64,000 bases of DNA from Shewanella glacialimarina (GCF_020511155.1 NZ_CP041216.1:1860001-1924000), one strand, 5' to 3'. Shown: positions 47,613 to 63,386, numbered from the stretch's first letter. Program-made: numbers and translations. Notes: generated by a model not told the origin, from the sequence alone.

Positions 47613-47664
47613 GTTTGATCTTGCTTGGGTAATGAATATTTAACCATCATTACTTTGAACTGAT

Positions 47665-48696
47665 TTAACGGCCTGCATTAATAATGGCACGAGCCATTTC
47701 ATCGGCGACTGAACCTGTTGTGCGGTTTTCAGCATCTGCGCGAGTAAACACAGTTAATAATGTTTGATAAATTTGCTCAACCTTAGCGGTTGCAGCTGCT
47801 TTATCATAGTTATTTTCAAAAGAGACATTAATAATACCACCGGCATTAATCACATAATCAGGTGCGTATAAAATGCCCATTTCTTTAAGCTTTTCACCGT
47901 GGCGCACTTCAGCTAGTTGATTGTTGGCACAACCCGCTACAATAGTGGCTTTTAATAAAGGCAATGTAATGTCATTTAACGTTGCCCCTAATGCACAAGG
48001 TGCATATACATCAACATCTTGATTGTAGATATCTTGCGGCTCTACTAGGGTTGCACCAAACTCGGTTGCGACACGGTCAAGAGACGCTTGATGAATATCT
48101 GTGACAATGAGTTTTGCACCGGCTTCATGTAAATGTTTGCACAAATAGTATCCGACATGGCCAACACCTTGTACTGACACTTTAATGCCTTCTAAACTAT
48201 CAATTCCACGTTGGTGTTTAACGGCCGCTTTAATGCCTAAATACGTGCCTAGAGCTGTTAACGGCGACGGATCACCTGACTTGCCTTCAAGTCCAGCTAC
48301 ATAAGGGGTTTCACGGTTGGCTATCATCATATCTGATGTGGATACGCCGACATCTTCCGCAGAGTAGTATTTTCCGCCTAAGCTATTAACAAAACGACCA
48401 AAAGCGAGGAACAGTTTTTCACGGTCTGTCGTTTTAGGATCAGCTATGATAACGGCTTTACCACCACCCATAGTTAAACCAGCAAGGGCATTTTTATATG
48501 TCATCCCTCTAGAAAGACGCAATACGTCTGTCAATGCTTCATCATCAGATTGATAATTCCACATTCTACAGCCACCCACAGCGGGGCCTTTATTGGTATT
48601 GTGCACCGCAATAATGGCTTTTAAGCCACTTTCTTTATCATGACAAAATACTACTTGTTCGTGCTCATCAAACGAGACATGATTAAATACAGACAC
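47665..48696 (-). CDS. ldh: Leucine (branched-chain amino acid) dehydrogenase
   Basis: A 343-aa NAD-dependent dehydrogenase of the Glu/Leu/Phe/Val family. GPAVGGCRMWNYQSDDEAL, LAGLTMGGGKAVIIADPK (catalytic Lys) and SVQGVGHVGYYLCKHL (nucleotide fold) are diagnostic. It deaminates leucine, valine or isoleucine to 2-oxoacids, the entry to branched-chain degradation. A LiuR-like palindrome lies about 300 bases upstream. Confidence 0.93.
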   Translation of the reverse strand: MSVFNHVSFDEHEQVVFCHDKESGLKAIIAVHNTNKGPAVGGCRMWNYQSDDEALTDVLRLSRGMTYKNALAGLTMGGGKAVIIADPKTTDREKLFLAFGRFVNSLGGKYYSAEDVGVSTSDMMIANRETPYVAGLEGKSGDPSPLTALGTYLGIKAAVKHQRGIDSLEGIKVSVQGVGHVGYYLCKHLHEAGAKLIVTDIHQASLDRVATEFGATLVEPQDIYNQDVDVYAPCALGATLNDITLPLLKATIVAGCANNQLAEVRHGEKLKEMGILYAPDYVINAGGIINVSFENNYDKAAATAKVEQIYQTLLTVFTRADAENRTTGSVADEMARAIINAGR

Positions 48697-49097
48697 GGAA
48701 AATCTCCACTTGCTTTTGGGGTCGTGTGCTAGTTTTGACTAACACTTAATTATTACCATTCTGGCAATACTTGATAACAGGCTATGACAAGTTTAAAAGC
48801 AATAACCACGAGGGTAGATTGAGCTACACCATTCGTTATGCACTACTTTCGCATGTTCAACACTGAGGATATCAAATATGCATCAAATTCGGTATTTGGT
48901 TTTTGGTATTGCAGCAAGATAGCATTTAGCGATACTCTCAACAAAGCCTGATTTAGTAAATTTTGTGATTAAGCTGGCAATTTTGCTTGCCACTTTACGT
49001 AAACGTAAAGTATTTTAGGGGTGCGTGTTAAATTGAGTGTCGTTGGTGCTTAAATTATGTCCGGCGAATGCGTGATAACAATAAGATAGGAAGTGTT
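48697..49097. promoter_or_regulatory. Divergent region with LiuR-like palindrome
   Basis: This 401-base gap has no gene. CTTTACGTAAACGTAAAG at 48993-49010 is an 8-bp perfect inverted repeat with a 2-base centre. It closely resembles the described operator of the branched-chain amino acid regulator LiuR in Shewanella-type bacteria. It lies 88 bases before the DUF4826 gene and 297 before leucine dehydrogenase; the target is probably the latter. TGGCAATTTTGCTTGCCA at 48975-48992 is an adjoining imperfect dyad. Confidence 0.6.
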
Positions 49098-49538
49098 ATG
49101 ACTGATGAAGTAGTTGAGCAGGTTGCAACACCCGCTGTAGATCAAGAAGCATTAAGACAAGATTGGGTAAAAACACAATTTCAAAAAGCCAATCGTTTTT
49201 TAGCTGAAAAGGGTGTGCTACCAAATAAAGTGTATACAGAAGAAAGTCGTTACCTTGCACCTTATTTAGCGATCTGGAAGATGGATTCTAAACAACCGAC
49301 TAAACAAACCTTTTGGGTGATGTCTGGTGATTTACCTACAGATTATGTCGATGTGAAAGTGGCTAAAACAGCCCGTGAAGCAATGCGTCACTTTTCAATG
49401 ATGTGGCAGCTCAAAGCTGAAAATTTACATAAATCTGGTGCAACGCGTGATCAGACCCAGCTTAAATTTGCTAATTTATTGGTAACTCGTGCAGAAAGTC
49501 TATACAGAATGCATGAAGATGAAAAGCTTTGGTCTTAA
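49098..49538 (+). CDS. DUF4826-type hypothetical protein
   Basis: A 146-aa soluble protein, acidic at the N-terminus. Conserved-looking segments are WVKTQFQKANRFLAEKG, YLAPYLAIWKMDS, FWVMSGDLPTDYV and AREAMRHFSMMWQLKAE. It fits, by memory, the DUF4826 family found in Shewanella and relatives; function unknown. ATG 49098 has AGGAAG at 49088-49093 and is chosen over 49068. A terminator follows. Confidence 0.65.
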   Translation: MTDEVVEQVATPAVDQEALRQDWVKTQFQKANRFLAEKGVLPNKVYTEESRYLAPYLAIWKMDSKQPTKQTFWVMSGDLPTDYVDVKVAKTAREAMRHFSMMWQLKAENLHKSGATRDQTQLKFANLLVTRAESLYRMHEDEKLWS

Positions 49539-49599
49539 GCTCTGAACGTAAGCAATGCTCGTAAATTTTAGTCGCTTATATTGACTGGATTCATAGATT

Positions 49600-49627
49600 A
49601 AAAAAGGCACATTGAGTGCCTTTTTTT
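49600..49627. terminator. Bidirectional terminator between DUF4826 and roxA
   Basis: AAAAAAGGCAC (49600-49610), loop ATTGA, GTGCCTTTTTT (49616-49626). A and T runs on both sides allow it to end both convergent transcripts. Confidence 0.92.
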
Positions 49628-49651
49628 ATTTTATTCAAATGAGATAAAACA

Positions 49652-50788
49652 TTACTCAGCTAGGTAATACAGACCCTGATTTATCAGCTCAACTAATAGT
49701 TCTGCAATCGCTAAATTGTCGAACATTATTGCAGCAAGTTCATTGTCTAAATTAACAGTATTAGCAAAGCTGACAAGTTCTGCTTCGGTAACATTTTCAA
49801 GTGCAAACACTTCACCATTAATAAACAAGCGGCTAATATTATCATTTTCTAAACGTAATACTTTTAAGCCGCCAATGCGCAATATGCTGGCGCCATCTTC
49901 AATGACTTGTTGTAATTCTTCTAAATCAAGCGGCTCTTCACCTTCACAAATATCAAGCTCAAAACGATTTTGACTTAATAGCTTACCTAACATGGTTTGA
50001 TACTTTTCTGGTTGGGTAGCCAGCTCAGCTAATAGCTGCATAATCCCTTGTTGTTGTTCTTGACTCACTATTCCTGGTTCTAGGGCTTCTGAGTCTGAGG
50101 TGAAACGCTGGTGGCCACTGTTGTTATCAATCAGTGAATCCGCTAGCTGAGTTAGCAACTCTTGTTGGCTTGGTGCCCTGAAACCTATTGAATAGCTTAT
50201 GGCTAAAGATAAGGTTTCACCGCAATGTGGGTATCCAGGTGGGATATATAACACATCACCTTTTTTCAATACCACGTCGATAATCGGCTCAAAATCTTCT
50301 ACTAATGGTGAGTTTTCGTCACCACCGCGACGTCTATGATCGCCTTTATTACCGACTTTCCAGCGACGTTCACCTTCACCTTGAATAATAAACACATCAT
50401 AATTATCTATGTGTGGTCCGACTCCGCCTAATGGGGTCGCAAAGGACACCATTAAATCATCAAAACGCCAATCAGGTAAAAAGCGGAAAGCATCAACTAA
50501 TGGTTGCGAGTCTGGATACCAATGGTTAACGGCCTGAACTAACAGTTGCCAGTGTGTCTCACCATAAGCATCATAATCTTCAAATGGACCTTGAATAACG
50601 TTCCATTGATTCTGGTTTGCTTCAGTGACCACAATACGTGATGAAATTTCTTCTTCACAAGCAAGACCAGCTAATTCATCTGCGGCAATAGGGTCAACAA
50701 AGTCCTCGAAGGCTTGTGTTAATACCACTGGGGTTTGTTGCCAGTGCTTTTTTATGAATGCTTGGGTGTCAAAAGTTAATTGATACAT
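49652..50788 (-). CDS. roxA: Ribosomal protein uL16 3-hydroxylase RoxA
   Basis: A 378-aa JmjC/cupin oxygenase (YcfD type) that hydroxylates an arginine of uL16 using 2-oxoglutarate and Fe(II). The iron ligands are visible in GPHIDNYDVF (His126, Asp128) and PPGYPHCG (His188). The frame is open to 50818, but ATG 50788 gives the family start MYQLTFDTQAF. It stands upstream of no other gene on this strand and is followed by a terminator. Confidence 0.93.
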   Translation of the reverse strand: MYQLTFDTQAFIKKHWQQTPVVLTQAFEDFVDPIAADELAGLACEEEISSRIVVTEANQNQWNVIQGPFEDYDAYGETHWQLLVQAVNHWYPDSQPLVDAFRFLPDWRFDDLMVSFATPLGGVGPHIDNYDVFIIQGEGERRWKVGNKGDHRRRGGDENSPLVEDFEPIIDVVLKKGDVLYIPPGYPHCGETLSLAISYSIGFRAPSQQELLTQLADSLIDNNSGHQRFTSDSEALEPGIVSQEQQQGIMQLLAELATQPEKYQTMLGKLLSQNRFELDICEGEEPLDLEELQQVIEDGASILRIGGLKVLRLENDNISRLFINGEVFALENVTEAELVSFANTVNLDNELAAIMFDNLAIAELLVELINQGLYYLAE

Positions 50789-50893
50789 GGTCTTACTCTC
50801 TGTTCGGTGTGAAAGCATTATAAAAGAAAAGCGGCAACTCGAATATCGAACTGCCGCTAGATTCAGTGAGGTTAATACACCTCAGCTGACGTC

Positions 50894-52285
<1,392 letters not shown>

Positions 52286-52307
52286 TTATATTGTAGGGTG
52301 ATTCGAA

Positions 52308-52931
52308 TTATTTATTTTGCTGGCTGCTGACAGCCATATCAAATATTGCTTTACGAGCAAACACTAAGTGGCGACGTTTGCCGCCTAATTGACGCCACAG
52401 TACCGCGCTGCGCATAGCTGATAATAATAGTGAGCGAATTTTATGCTGCACATGTGTTTGCTTTAAAAATGCAGGATTACCCGAAATTTGTAATTTAGGG
52501 CCAAGGGCGCTAATCACATCGCTGTAAATACTGGCAAAATTAGCCAATACTTGTTCATCGGTAATCGCAAAATGGTGAAGTTGGCGATGCACTTGACTTA
52601 TACGTTCAGCAAGCATGCCTAAGCCGTTAGGTGAGCGAGATAGCTTACGCTCTAATGCCAATACACCAACCAGATAACGCGTAGTTTCAACGTCTTTATT
52701 GCTGCCGTCACCTAGTTGGTTTTGAATAAGCTGATAGCCTTTATCCAATAAATCCTTATCAGGATACACATCGGTAATGCCATCAGGATTAGTCACCAAA
52801 ATAGTATTAAGGCTTGCCGCTAGGGCTTGCTCGTCACTCTCACCATGGCGGGCGATATATTGTACTTGCCCGATGGCCTGTAAAATGCCTGCAAAAGCCA
52901 TAGTGCGTTCATATAATATATTGTCAGTCAC
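52308..52931 (-). CDS. hflD: High-frequency lysogenization protein HflD
   Basis: A 207-aa, all-helical HflD/YcfC-family membrane-associated protein. [20 protein letters not shown] at the N-terminus and [21 protein letters not shown] near the C-terminus (in parts: [24 protein letters not shown]) match the family. In E. coli it binds phage lambda CII. It lies 12 bases after mnmA and 43 before purB. Confidence 0.93.
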   Translation of the reverse strand: MTDNILYERTMAFAGILQAIGQVQYIARHGESDEQALAASLNTILVTNPDGITDVYPDKDLLDKGYQLIQNQLGDGSNKDVETTRYLVGVLALERKLSRSPNGLGMLAERISQVHRQLHHFAITDEQVLANFASIYSDVISALGPKLQISGNPAFLKQTHVQHKIRSLLLSAMRSAVLWRQLGGKRRHLVFARKAIFDMAVSSQQNK

Positions 52932-52943
52932 TGTGCGGCTTAC

Positions 52944-54059
52944 CTATCCCTTAATTAAATTATCAATGATGCCGCCGCCTAAGCATACTTCACCATCATA
53001 AAATACTGCTGATTGCCCAGGTGTAACAGCGGCAACAGGTTCATCAAAAATGACTTCGATAGTGTCATTGTTGATGTGTTTGATTTTGCAGTTAACATCA
53101 CGTTGACGATAACGAGTTTTTACGCTGATACTGCTTGCATCAGCAGGACCTTTACGATCTACCCAATCTAACTGATTCACTATCATGCCAACAGACATTA
53201 ACCGTGGATGATGACCACCTTGGCCAACCACAAGCACATTGCGGTCTAAGTCTTTATCAACCACATACCAAGGGTCGTCATTGCTATTTTTTAAGCCGCC
53301 AATCCCCAAACCTTTACGTTGACCTAAAGTGTGGTACATCAAGCCCTGGTGAGTACCAATGACTTCACCTTCAGCTGTTTCAATGCTACCTGGTAATGCA
53401 GGAAGATAAGTGGCTAAAAAGTCAGTGAATTTACGTTCGCCGATAAAACAAATACCTGTACTGTCTTTTTTGTCATGGGTGATTAAGCCCATTTCTTTAG
53501 CAATATCACGTACCTGGTGTTTTTCTAGCTCGCCGACAGGGAATAAGCTGCGTGCGACTTGCTCATGGCTGAGCGTGTATAAAAAATAGCTTTGATCTTT
53601 ATTACCATCAACACCACGTAGCATTTGGGTAGTACCGTCGGCATTGTCACGTCGGCGGACATAATGACCCATAGCGATGTAATCAGCGTCTAAAATTTCA
53701 TCAGCGAATTCTAAAAACGCTTTGAATTTGATTTCTTTGTTGCACATGATATCGGGGTTAGGTGTACGGCCAGCCTTATACTCGGCTAAAAAGTACTCAA
53801 AAACATTATCCCAATATTCAGCGGCAAAGTTGACAGTATGTAATTTAATACCTAGCTTGTCGCAAACCGATTGTGCATCTTTAAGATCATCACTGGCAGC
53901 ACAATATTCATCGGTGTCATCTTCTTCCCAGTTTTTCATAAATAGACCTTCAACCTCATAGCCTTGCTGCATAAGCAGATAAGCTGAAACTGAAGAGTCC
54001 ACACCGCCGGACATGCCAACGATGACTTTTTTACCATTAGTGGGTGTGATTGATGTCAT
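52944..54059 (-). CDS. mnmA: tRNA 2-thiouridylase MnmA
   Basis: This 371-aa enzyme makes 2-thiouridine at tRNA wobble position 34. It has the PP-loop [15 protein letters not shown], the catalytic Cys pair in [12 protein letters not shown] and [12 protein letters not shown], and [18 protein letters not shown] 54059 matches the family N-terminus. It is the first gene of mnmA-hflD-purB. Confidence 0.97.
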   Translation of the reverse strand: MTSITPTNGKKVIVGMSGGVDSSVSAYLLMQQGYEVEGLFMKNWEEDDTDEYCAASDDLKDAQSVCDKLGIKLHTVNFAAEYWDNVFEYFLAEYKAGRTPNPDIMCNKEIKFKAFLEFADEILDADYIAMGHYVRRRDNADGTTQMLRGVDGNKDQSYFLYTLSHEQVARSLFPVGELEKHQVRDIAKEMGLITHDKKDSTGICFIGERKFTDFLATYLPALPGSIETAEGEVIGTHQGLMYHTLGQRKGLGIGGLKNSNDDPWYVVDKDLDRNVLVVGQGGHHPRLMSVGMIVNQLDWVDRKGPADASSISVKTRYRQRDVNCKIKHINNDTIEVIFDEPVAAVTPGQSAVFYDGEVCLGGGIIDNLIKG

Positions 54060-54211
54060 AGATCCTATAAACCGTTCAGTGTATCAATGAAACGCCCTTT
54101 TAGGGCATTGCAAAAAGGGAAATTGTGTAAATTCTGCGGCGCATATTCTATCACGCATTAGCCTTTGGGGCTATCTTGAAGCTGGTTTTGTGTGTTTCAT
54201 GTATACCGCGT

Positions 54212-54670
54212 TCAAAAGTAGTCTGCATTCAGCACATCTAGCGGGTAATGTTGGCCTTGTTGGTCTAAAAAATCATCGATAGATTTAAGCACCAATGGGC
54301 TGCGCATTTGCGTCGATTTTGAATTTATTTCATCGCGTGTAAACCAGTGGGTAGCAGTAATTGCGCTGTCTTGTGGAATAGCAGTGACCTGCACAGGTAG
54401 CTCAACGCAAAAACTAAATCTAACAAATGCGACATCATTGGCGGCGGTAAATTGATAAATGCCGACTAACCCAGATGGGGTGATATTAAGGCCTGTTTCT
54501 TCCAGTACTTCACGTTTGCAGGCGGCTATAATGGTCTCGTTAGCTTCTAGATGTCCAGCAGGCTGGTTATAACGTATTTGTCCATCAATCCATTCTTCAA
54601 CCAATAAAAACTTACCACTACAATGAATGACTGTAGCCACTGTGGTGTTAGGTTTATATCGCTGGCTCAT
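54212..54670 (-). CDS. nudJ: Nudix phosphatase NudJ
   Basis: A 152-aa Nudix protein with the box starting GHLEANETIIAACKREVLEE near residue 38 and YNQPAGHLE just before it. By synteny (rluE-nudJ-mnmA) it is NudJ/YmfB, which acts on HMP-PP, thiamine diphosphate and nucleotides. Confidence 0.9.
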   Translation of the reverse strand: MSQRYKPNTTVATVIHCSGKFLLVEEWIDGQIRYNQPAGHLEANETIIAACKREVLEETGLNITPSGLVGIYQFTAANDVAFVRFSFCVELPVQVTAIPQDSAITATHWFTRDEINSKSTQMRSPLVLKSIDDFLDQQGQHYPLDVLNADYF

Positions 54671-54739
54671 AAATTTCTCTTAAATTTCTCTTAAATTGAT
54701 CACGACTGTAATAACAATAAGCCTAGTTTATACGCCGCT

Positions 54740-55450
54740 TTATTGCCGTTCTTTACTGCTTGCTGGCAGTACCGAAAATTCACCACTTTGAAGATCATCC
54801 AAACACCATTGACCTATTTTATAACGGATTAATCTAAGTGTAGGGTGACCGACATGTGCCGTCATACGCCTTACCTGGCGATTTTTTCCTTCGCATATTT
54901 GAATTTCTAACCAGCTGGTCTGGATAGCTTTGCGCTCTCTTACTGGAGGTGTGCGTGGCCAAACATCAGGTGTTGGCATTAAACGTACCTTGGCAGGTAA
55001 GGTCTTACCGTCTTTTAATTCAACGCCTAATTGAAGCGCGGTTATCGCATCTTGGGTAGGCTCGCCTTCAACTTGTACCCAATAGGTTTTAAATGTTTTC
55101 TGGTTTGGCTGGGTAATTTTTGCCTGTAATTGGCCATCATTAGTGAGTAGTAATAATCCTTCACTGTCTCTATCTAAGCGTCCCGCGGCATAAACATCGG
55201 CTATGGGGATAAAATCTTTTAAGGTCTGCCTGCCCGCTTCGTCGGTAAACTGGCAAAGTACATCAAAGGGTTTATTAAACAACACAATGACTGGGTTTGA
55301 CGGCCTTGGCTTTACTTTACCCGAGTGAGGTGAAGTAGGAGATGGTTTTTTATATGTTTGTTTTTTATCAGCAAAAAAATTTGAAGCAGATTTAGATGCT
55401 TTACTGTTAAACGGTTTTTTAGTCGATTGTTTATTTGCGGGAAGCGCCAT
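54740..55450 (-). CDS. rluE: 23S rRNA pseudouridine(2457) synthase RluE
   Basis: A 236-aa RsuA-family synthase without an S4 domain. [19 protein letters not shown] holds the catalytic Asp, and [19 protein letters not shown] is the C-terminal motif. The N-terminal 50 residues are Lys/Ser-rich and probably disordered. Position next to icd and nudJ is as in E. coli. Confidence 0.93.
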   Translation of the reverse strand: MALPANKQSTKKPFNSKASKSASNFFADKKQTYKKPSPTSPHSGKVKPRPSNPVIVLFNKPFDVLCQFTDEAGRQTLKDFIPIADVYAAGRLDRDSEGLLLLTNDGQLQAKITQPNQKTFKTYWVQVEGEPTQDAITALQLGVELKDGKTLPAKVRLMPTPDVWPRTPPVRERKAIQTSWLEIQICEGKNRQVRRMTAHVGHPTLRLIRYKIGQWCLDDLQSGEFSVLPASSKERQ

Positions 55451-58260
<2,810 letters not shown>

Positions 58261-58279
58261 GCCCTTATTTAAACTTATA

Positions 58280-58307
58280 AAAAACGCGCCTAATTGGGCG
58301 CGTTTTT
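58280..58307 (+). terminator. Terminator after icd
   Basis: AAAAACGCGCC (58280-58290), loop TAATTG, GGCGCGTTTTT (58297-58307). Strong perfect stem with T run. Confidence 0.92.
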
Positions 58308-58335
58308 GTTTTATTAAATTTATTTACTATAAATA

Positions 58336-58367
58336 AAAAAGACAGGGATTAAAATCCCTGTCTTTTT
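58336..58367. terminator. Bidirectional terminator after cspD
   Basis: AAAAAGACAGGGAT (58336-58349), loop TAAA, ATCCCTGTCTTTTT (58354-58367). It lies 20 bases after the cspD stop and backs up the icd terminator. Confidence 0.92.
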
Positions 58368-58386
58368 GCTTTATAGTTCCATCCAA

Positions 58387-58593
58387 CTAATTAGTTGGTG
58401 AAATGGCTGAAGCATGCATCCCTTTTGGGCCTGCTTCTATTTCAAAAGAAACTGGTTGCCCCGCTTTAAGCGTTCGGTAACCTTCCATTTCTATAGTTGA
58501 ATAATGCGCAAATACATCTTCGCCACCCTGATCTGGGCAAATAAACCCGAATCCTTTGGCGTTGTTGAACCATTTAACAGTTCCGCTTGCCAT
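58387..58593 (-). CDS. cspD: Cold-shock-like protein CspD
   Basis: A 68-aa single cold-shock domain protein with RNP1 KGFGFI (13-18) and RNP2-like VFAHYSTI (27-34). CspD relatives inhibit replication in stationary phase. The divergent position next to clpS-clpA is conserved in Enterobacteria and relatives and supports cspD over other csp genes. Confidence 0.92.
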   Translation of the reverse strand: MASGTVKWFNNAKGFGFICPDQGGEDVFAHYSTIEMEGYRTLKAGQPVSFEIEAGPKGMHASAISPTN

Positions 58594-58788
58594 ACTTCCA
58601 CTTCCTTCTTATGTCTACTTACCAGTAAGATAGTAAAACTTATTATTCAGCGGTCTTTAAACGCCGCCTGATAAACAGAATGAAATTTGTACGAAAAGAA
58701 GTCAAGCAGAAATTAACAAAAAGACAACATTAAATTAATTTATTATTATCATGTGGTCGGTATTGAAATGAGAGGCTAGTATTAAAGC

Positions 58789-59097
58789 ATGGCTAAAATA
58801 GGCAGCATTGAAAAAGTTGAAGAAAAAGTTGAATCAGACATTCAAAGACCCAATCTCTATAAGGTAGTCTTAAATAATGATGATTACACGCCAATGGATT
58901 TTGTCGTTGAAGTGTTACAACGTTTCTTTGATAAGAATGAACAGCAGGCAGTTGATATCATGTTAGCTATTCATCACCAAGGAAAAGGGCTCTGTGGTGT
59001 TTTTCCATTCGGCATTGCTGAAACTAAAGTGTTACAAGTAAATCAGTTTGCAAGAGAAAACCAACATCCGTTACTGTGTAGTTTAGAGAAAGAATAG
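58789..59097 (+). CDS. clpS: ATP-dependent Clp protease adaptor ClpS
   Basis: A 102-aa adaptor that recognises N-degrons (Leu, Phe, Trp, Tyr) and hands them to ClpA. The binding-pocket region [20 protein letters not shown] and the later [16 protein letters not shown] are clear. clpA follows after 59 bases. Confidence 0.97.
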   Translation: MAKIGSIEKVEEKVESDIQRPNLYKVVLNNDDYTPMDFVVEVLQRFFDKNEQQAVDIMLAIHHQGKGLCGVFPFGIAETKVLQVNQFARENQHPLLCSLEKE

Positions 59098-59156
59098 TGT
59101 AGCTTAAGACATAATAATCTTACTCTGCAGTTTGTGGTTAATTTGAGGGGGTGCTT

Positions 59157-61415
59157 ATGCTGAACAAAGACTTAGAAGTCACCTTGAACCTAGCGTTTCA
59201 GCAAGCTAGAGATTCGCGTCATGAGTACATGACGGTAGAACATTTATTATTAGCGCTATTAGACAACCCCGCAGCTTATGAGGCGTTGATTGCTTGTGGG
59301 GCTGACATTAATAAACTCCGTGAAGAAGTGCATAATTTTATTCAACAAACCACGCCAATTATTGCAGATAGTGCAGATGAAAAAGAAACCCAACCAACAT
59401 TGGGTTTTCAGCGTGTTTTGCAACGAGCGGTATTTCATGTGCAATCATCTGGGCGTAATGAAGTCACCGGAGCCAATGTTTTGGTTGCCATTTTTAGTGA
59501 GCAAGAGTCACAGGCGGTGTATTTATTACGTCGTTGTGAAATTACTCGCCTAGATGTGGTTAATTACATTTCCCACGGTTTTTCAAAAGATGAAGAAAAA
59601 GCCGATGATGGCGGCAGTGAACATTCAGAAGATCAATCTGATTCAACTGAAGATCGCAGCATGTTGTCGCAATTTGCGGCCAACCTAAATCAGTTATCAA
59701 TAGACGGGGTTATTGACCCACTCATTGGCCGCGATGCAGAAGTTGAACGTGCGGTACAAACTTTATGTCGTCGCCGCAAAAACAATCCCTTGTTAGTGGG
59801 TGAGGCTGGTGTCGGTAAAACTGCTATTGCCGAAGGGTTAGCCTACCGTATTGTCAATAAGCAAGTGCCTGAAGTGATGGCAAATGCCACTGTGTATTCA
59901 TTAGACATGGGCTCATTGTTAGCGGGTACCAAATACCGTGGTGATTTTGAGAAACGTTTTAAAAGCTTGCTCAAAGAGCTAGCCGCAGATGAACATGCCA
60001 TTTTATTTATCGATGAAATTCATACCATTATTGGCGCTGGTGCAGCCTCTGGTGGCGTCATGGATGCCTCTAATTTACTGAAGCCACTATTGTCTAGTGG
60101 CAAATTACGTTGCATGGGCTCAACCACGTTCCAGGAATATCAAAGTATTTTTGAGAAAGACCGTGCATTGGCGCGTCGTTTCCAAAAAATTGACGTTAAT
60201 GAGCCTTCCGTTGCTGAAACCACCAAAATTTTGATGGGATTAAAGTCTAAATACGAAGAATATCATGGTGTGCGTTATACCCATGCGGCGATCAGCAGCG
60301 CGGCTATTTTGTCAGCAAAGCACATCAATGATCGTCACTTGCCAGATAAAGCGATTGACGTGATTGATGAAGCGGGTGCGCGGATGGTTATGATGCCTCC
60401 AAGCAAACGCAAAAAAACAATCGGCCAAGCTGAAATTGAAGCTATTATCGCAAAACTTGCGCGAATTCCTGAAAAGTCTGTATCGTCGTCTGACAAGGAC
60501 TTGCTTAAAAACCTTGAGCGCAACCTCAAGATGGTAGTTTTCGGCCAAGATAAGGCAATTGAGAGCTTATCAGCGGCGATCCGCCTCTCACGCAGCGGTT
60601 TAGGCAGTGATAAAAAGCCTGTGGGTAGTTTCTTATTTGCTGGTCCTACCGGGGTGGGTAAAACCGAAGTGACTAATCAATTAGCCGCTGCGTTAAGCTT
60701 AAAGCTAATTCGCTTTGACATGTCTGAATACATGGAACGTCACGCGGTCTCACGCTTGATAGGCGCACCTCCAGGCTATGTCGGTTATGATCAAGGTGGT
60801 CAATTGACCGATGCCGTGATTAAAAACCCACATTGTGTGGTGTTATTAGACGAAATTGAAAAAGCGCATCCTGAAGTATATAACTTGTTACTACAGGTTA
60901 TGGATCACGGTACCTTAACCGATAACAATGGCCGTAAAGCTGATTTTCGCAATGTCACATTAGTGATGACAACCAACGCGGGCGTGCAAGAAACCATTCG
61001 TAAATCGATTGGTTTTCAGCAGCAAGATCATACCCAAGATGCGCTTGCTGAAATCAATAAAGTGTTTACACCGGAGTTTCGTAACCGTTTAGATTCGATT
61101 GTGTGGTTTAACCATTTAGACTTAACAGTTATTGCAAAAGTGGTGGACAAGTTCTTAGTCGAACTTCAAGCTCAGCTAGATGATAAGCGTGTTACGTTAG
61201 AGGTCAGTGATGAAGCGCGTACTTTACTTGCCGAGAAAGGTTACGATAGAGACATGGGAGCTCGTCCAATGAGCCGTGTGGTCACTGAATTGATTAAACG
61301 TCCTTTAGCGGATGAAATCCTATTTGGCAAGCTTGAAGCTGGTGGCATTGCGCATGTTGATGTTAAAGACGGTGAGATCTATATTGAATGTGAAACACTT
61401 GAAAAAGTATCTTAA
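59157..61415 (+). CDS. clpA: ATP-dependent Clp protease ATPase ClpA
   Basis: A 752-aa AAA+ unfoldase that partners ClpP. It has an N-domain (1-145), D1 Walker [14 protein letters not shown] near residue 216, Walker [12 protein letters not shown]2 Walker [12 protein letters not shown] near 496 and [16 protein letters not shown] 59151 is in frame, but ATG 59157 follows GAGGGGG and gives the usual MLNKDLE start. It differs from the TssH at 3765 by the short middle region and pairing with clpS. Confidence 0.97.
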   Translation: MLNKDLEVTLNLAFQQARDSRHEYMTVEHLLLALLDNPAAYEALIACGADINKLREEVHNFIQQTTPIIADSADEKETQPTLGFQRVLQRAVFHVQSSGRNEVTGANVLVAIFSEQESQAVYLLRRCEITRLDVVNYISHGFSKDEEKADDGGSEHSEDQSDSTEDRSMLSQFAANLNQLSIDGVIDPLIGRDAEVERAVQTLCRRRKNNPLLVGEAGVGKTAIAEGLAYRIVNKQVPEVMANATVYSLDMGSLLAGTKYRGDFEKRFKSLLKELAADEHAILFIDEIHTIIGAGAASGGVMDASNLLKPLLSSGKLRCMGSTTFQEYQSIFEKDRALARRFQKIDVNEPSVAETTKILMGLKSKYEEYHGVRYTHAAISSAAILSAKHINDRHLPDKAIDVIDEAGARMVMMPPSKRKKTIGQAEIEAIIAKLARIPEKSVSSSDKDLLKNLERNLKMVVFGQDKAIESLSAAIRLSRSGLGSDKKPVGSFLFAGPTGVGKTEVTNQLAAALSLKLIRFDMSEYMERHAVSRLIGAPPGYVGYDQGGQLTDAVIKNPHCVVLLDEIEKAHPEVYNLLLQVMDHGTLTDNNGRKADFRNVTLVMTTNAGVQETIRKSIGFQQQDHTQDALAEINKVFTPEFRNRLDSIVWFNHLDLTVIAKVVDKFLVELQAQLDDKRVTLEVSDEARTLLAEKGYDRDMGARPMSRVVTELIKRPLADEILFGKLEAGGIAHVDVKDGEIYIECETLEKVS

Positions 61416-61439
61416 TATGTCGATATAATGAGTTTTATA

Positions 61440-61467
61440 AAAAGATGGCAACTGCCATCTTTTTTTA
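61440..61467 (+). terminator. Terminator after clpA
   Basis: AAAAAGATGGC (61440-61450), loop AACT, GCCATCTTTTTTT (61455-61467). Confidence 0.92.
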
Positions 61468-61570
61468 TGGCTTTATAATGATACGAGCTTGCTGATTTGG
61501 TTTTTGTTAAGTAAAAATTGCACCAGAATACCAATCAGCTTTATCCCTACACTATCGTAAAAGTGACTAT

Positions 61571-61600
61571 AAAAAAACCGACACAAGAGTCGGTTTTTTT
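61571..61600. terminator. Terminator after infA
   Basis: AAAAAAACCGAC (61571-61582), loop ACAAGA, GTCGGTTTTTTT (61589-61600). It lies 20 bases after the infA stop on the minus strand. Confidence 0.92.
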
Positions 61601-61619
61601 CATACGAAAACTATAATCA

Positions 61620-61853
<234 letters not shown>

Positions 61854-61915
61854 TTAGCCTTCAAATATGAAAATCGGGCGTATCATGCCGCAAAAACGCC
61901 TTGCTGTAAAGGCCG

Positions 61916-62635
61916 TTAACAAGATAACGGCTTAACTTGCTCTTCATTTTGCCAACCGTCAGCAGTTAATATTTGGTAAGGGCGATATTGGCGCTTATAA
62001 GACATTTTACGATTTTCATCGATTTGATAACCCAAATAGATGAAGTGTTTACCTAGGGATTTTGCCAGCTGGCACTGGATTAAAATCATCAAAGAACCTA
62101 ATGAATTTTTTTCATAGTCTGGATCAAAATAACTGTAAATTGCCGATAAGCTGTGGGCAAGATTATCTGTGACAGCAACGCCAATCAATTTATCTTGATC
62201 GTAGAGTTCTATAAAGGTTGATGGTAGCCAATCACACAATAAAAAATCATCAAATTGAGCCTGTGAAGGTGGGTACATCGGCCCGTCGTGATGACGTGCA
62301 CTTATGTAGCGGTCATACAATGCATAATGAGCAGGAGTGCTGCTTTCAACCACTTTCCAATGCAGGTGTTGATTTGTTTTCAAGGTGCGTTTTTGACGTT
62401 TTGACAACATAAATGTTTGCACGGGTACACGGATAGACTGACATGCCTGGCAGGCAGGACAACGCGGTTTATAAATCGCATTCCCATTACGTCTAAAGCC
62501 CATTGCGAGTAATTGTTCAAACAATTGCCCATCAAGATGAGACTCTTGAATAACCAGTAGTTGCTCTTGATTACCAACGATATAGCTGCAATCAAAAGGT
62601 TTACTAATTCCTACTGTGACAGATTTAGAATTCAA
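61916..62635 (-). CDS. bpt: Aspartate/glutamate leucyltransferase Bpt
   Basis: A 239-aa member of the ATE1/Bpt family that adds Leu (or Arg) from tRNA to N-terminal Asp/Glu, creating substrates for Clp[19 protein letters not shown] is the Cys-rich N-domain; [23 protein letters not shown] and [19 protein letters not shown] follow. Its start overlaps the aat stop by 11 bases. Confidence 0.93.
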   Translation of the reverse strand: MNSKSVTVGISKPFDCSYIVGNQEQLLVIQESHLDGQLFEQLLAMGFRRNGNAIYKPRCPACQACQSIRVPVQTFMLSKRQKRTLKTNQHLHWKVVESSTPAHYALYDRYISARHHDGPMYPPSQAQFDDFLLCDWLPSTFIELYDQDKLIGVAVTDNLAHSLSAIYSYFDPDYEKNSLGSLMILIQCQLAKSLGKHFIYLGYQIDENRKMSYKRQYRPYQILTADGWQNEEQVKPLSC

Positions 62636-63332
62636 ATTTTACCTCTTGCTTGAGCCATATGTTAGGTGAAACATCTTGTTCTCTATTTTGTCTTAAAGTC
62701 GTCAAAAATGACGTTCTATTAACTGCCTCTGCGCCTAAATTAATCAAGTGTGGGTTAACTAATTGAGCGTCAATAAGCGCAAAATCATGCTTTGCCAAAT
62801 GTTGATTTAACATGGTAAATGCTGCTTTTGATGCATTGGTTTGCCGATGAAACATCGATTCACCGCAAAACACCTTACCTATTGGGATACCATATAGGCC
62901 ACCAATTAGCCGATCTTCCTCCCATACTTCAAACGAATGGGCGAACCCTTGCAAGTGTAACTCGTAATAAGCCATTTGGATTTCTGGGGTGATCCAGGTG
63001 CCATTTTGATCGGCTCGAGGCTGCGCGCATCCAGCCATCACATCCAAAAAAGCATGATTGATGGTGTATCGCCAAGGTACTTTTTTAAGATATTTTTTTA
63101 AACTTTTACTGCCAAAATTCATTTTAGGAGTAAATACTGCTCTTGGATTAGGTGACCACCATAATATTGGATCATTTACGTTAAACCAGGGGAAAATACC
63201 ATGATAATACGCCTCCAATAATCTTGCTGGAGATAAATCACCCCCTACAGCTAATAAGCCGTTAGGTTCAGCTAAGGCCTGTTCTGGAGGGGGAAAATTA
63301 ATTAACTCATTTAAATAAGACAGTGATTTCAC
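62625..63332 (-). CDS. aat: Leucyl/phenylalanyl-tRNA-protein transferase Aat
   Basis: This 235-aa enzyme adds Leu or Phe to N-terminal Lys/Arg. [40 protein letters not shown] and [16 protein letters not shown] are typical. With bpt, clpS and clpA it forms a full bacterial N-degron pathway within 5 kb. Confidence 0.97.
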   Translation of the reverse strand: MKSLSYLNELINFPPPEQALAEPNGLLAVGGDLSPARLLEAYYHGIFPWFNVNDPILWWSPNPRAVFTPKMNFGSKSLKKYLKKVPWRYTINHAFLDVMAGCAQPRADQNGTWITPEIQMAYYELHLQGFAHSFEVWEEDRLIGGLYGIPIGKVFCGESMFHRQTNASKAAFTMLNQHLAKHDFALIDAQLVNPHLINLGAEAVNRTSFLTTLRQNREQDVSPNIWLKQEVKFEF

Positions 63333-63386
63333 AATTGATTATAGTTAGCATATAGACCTTACTTATTAAGTTAACGGAAAAAGCGT

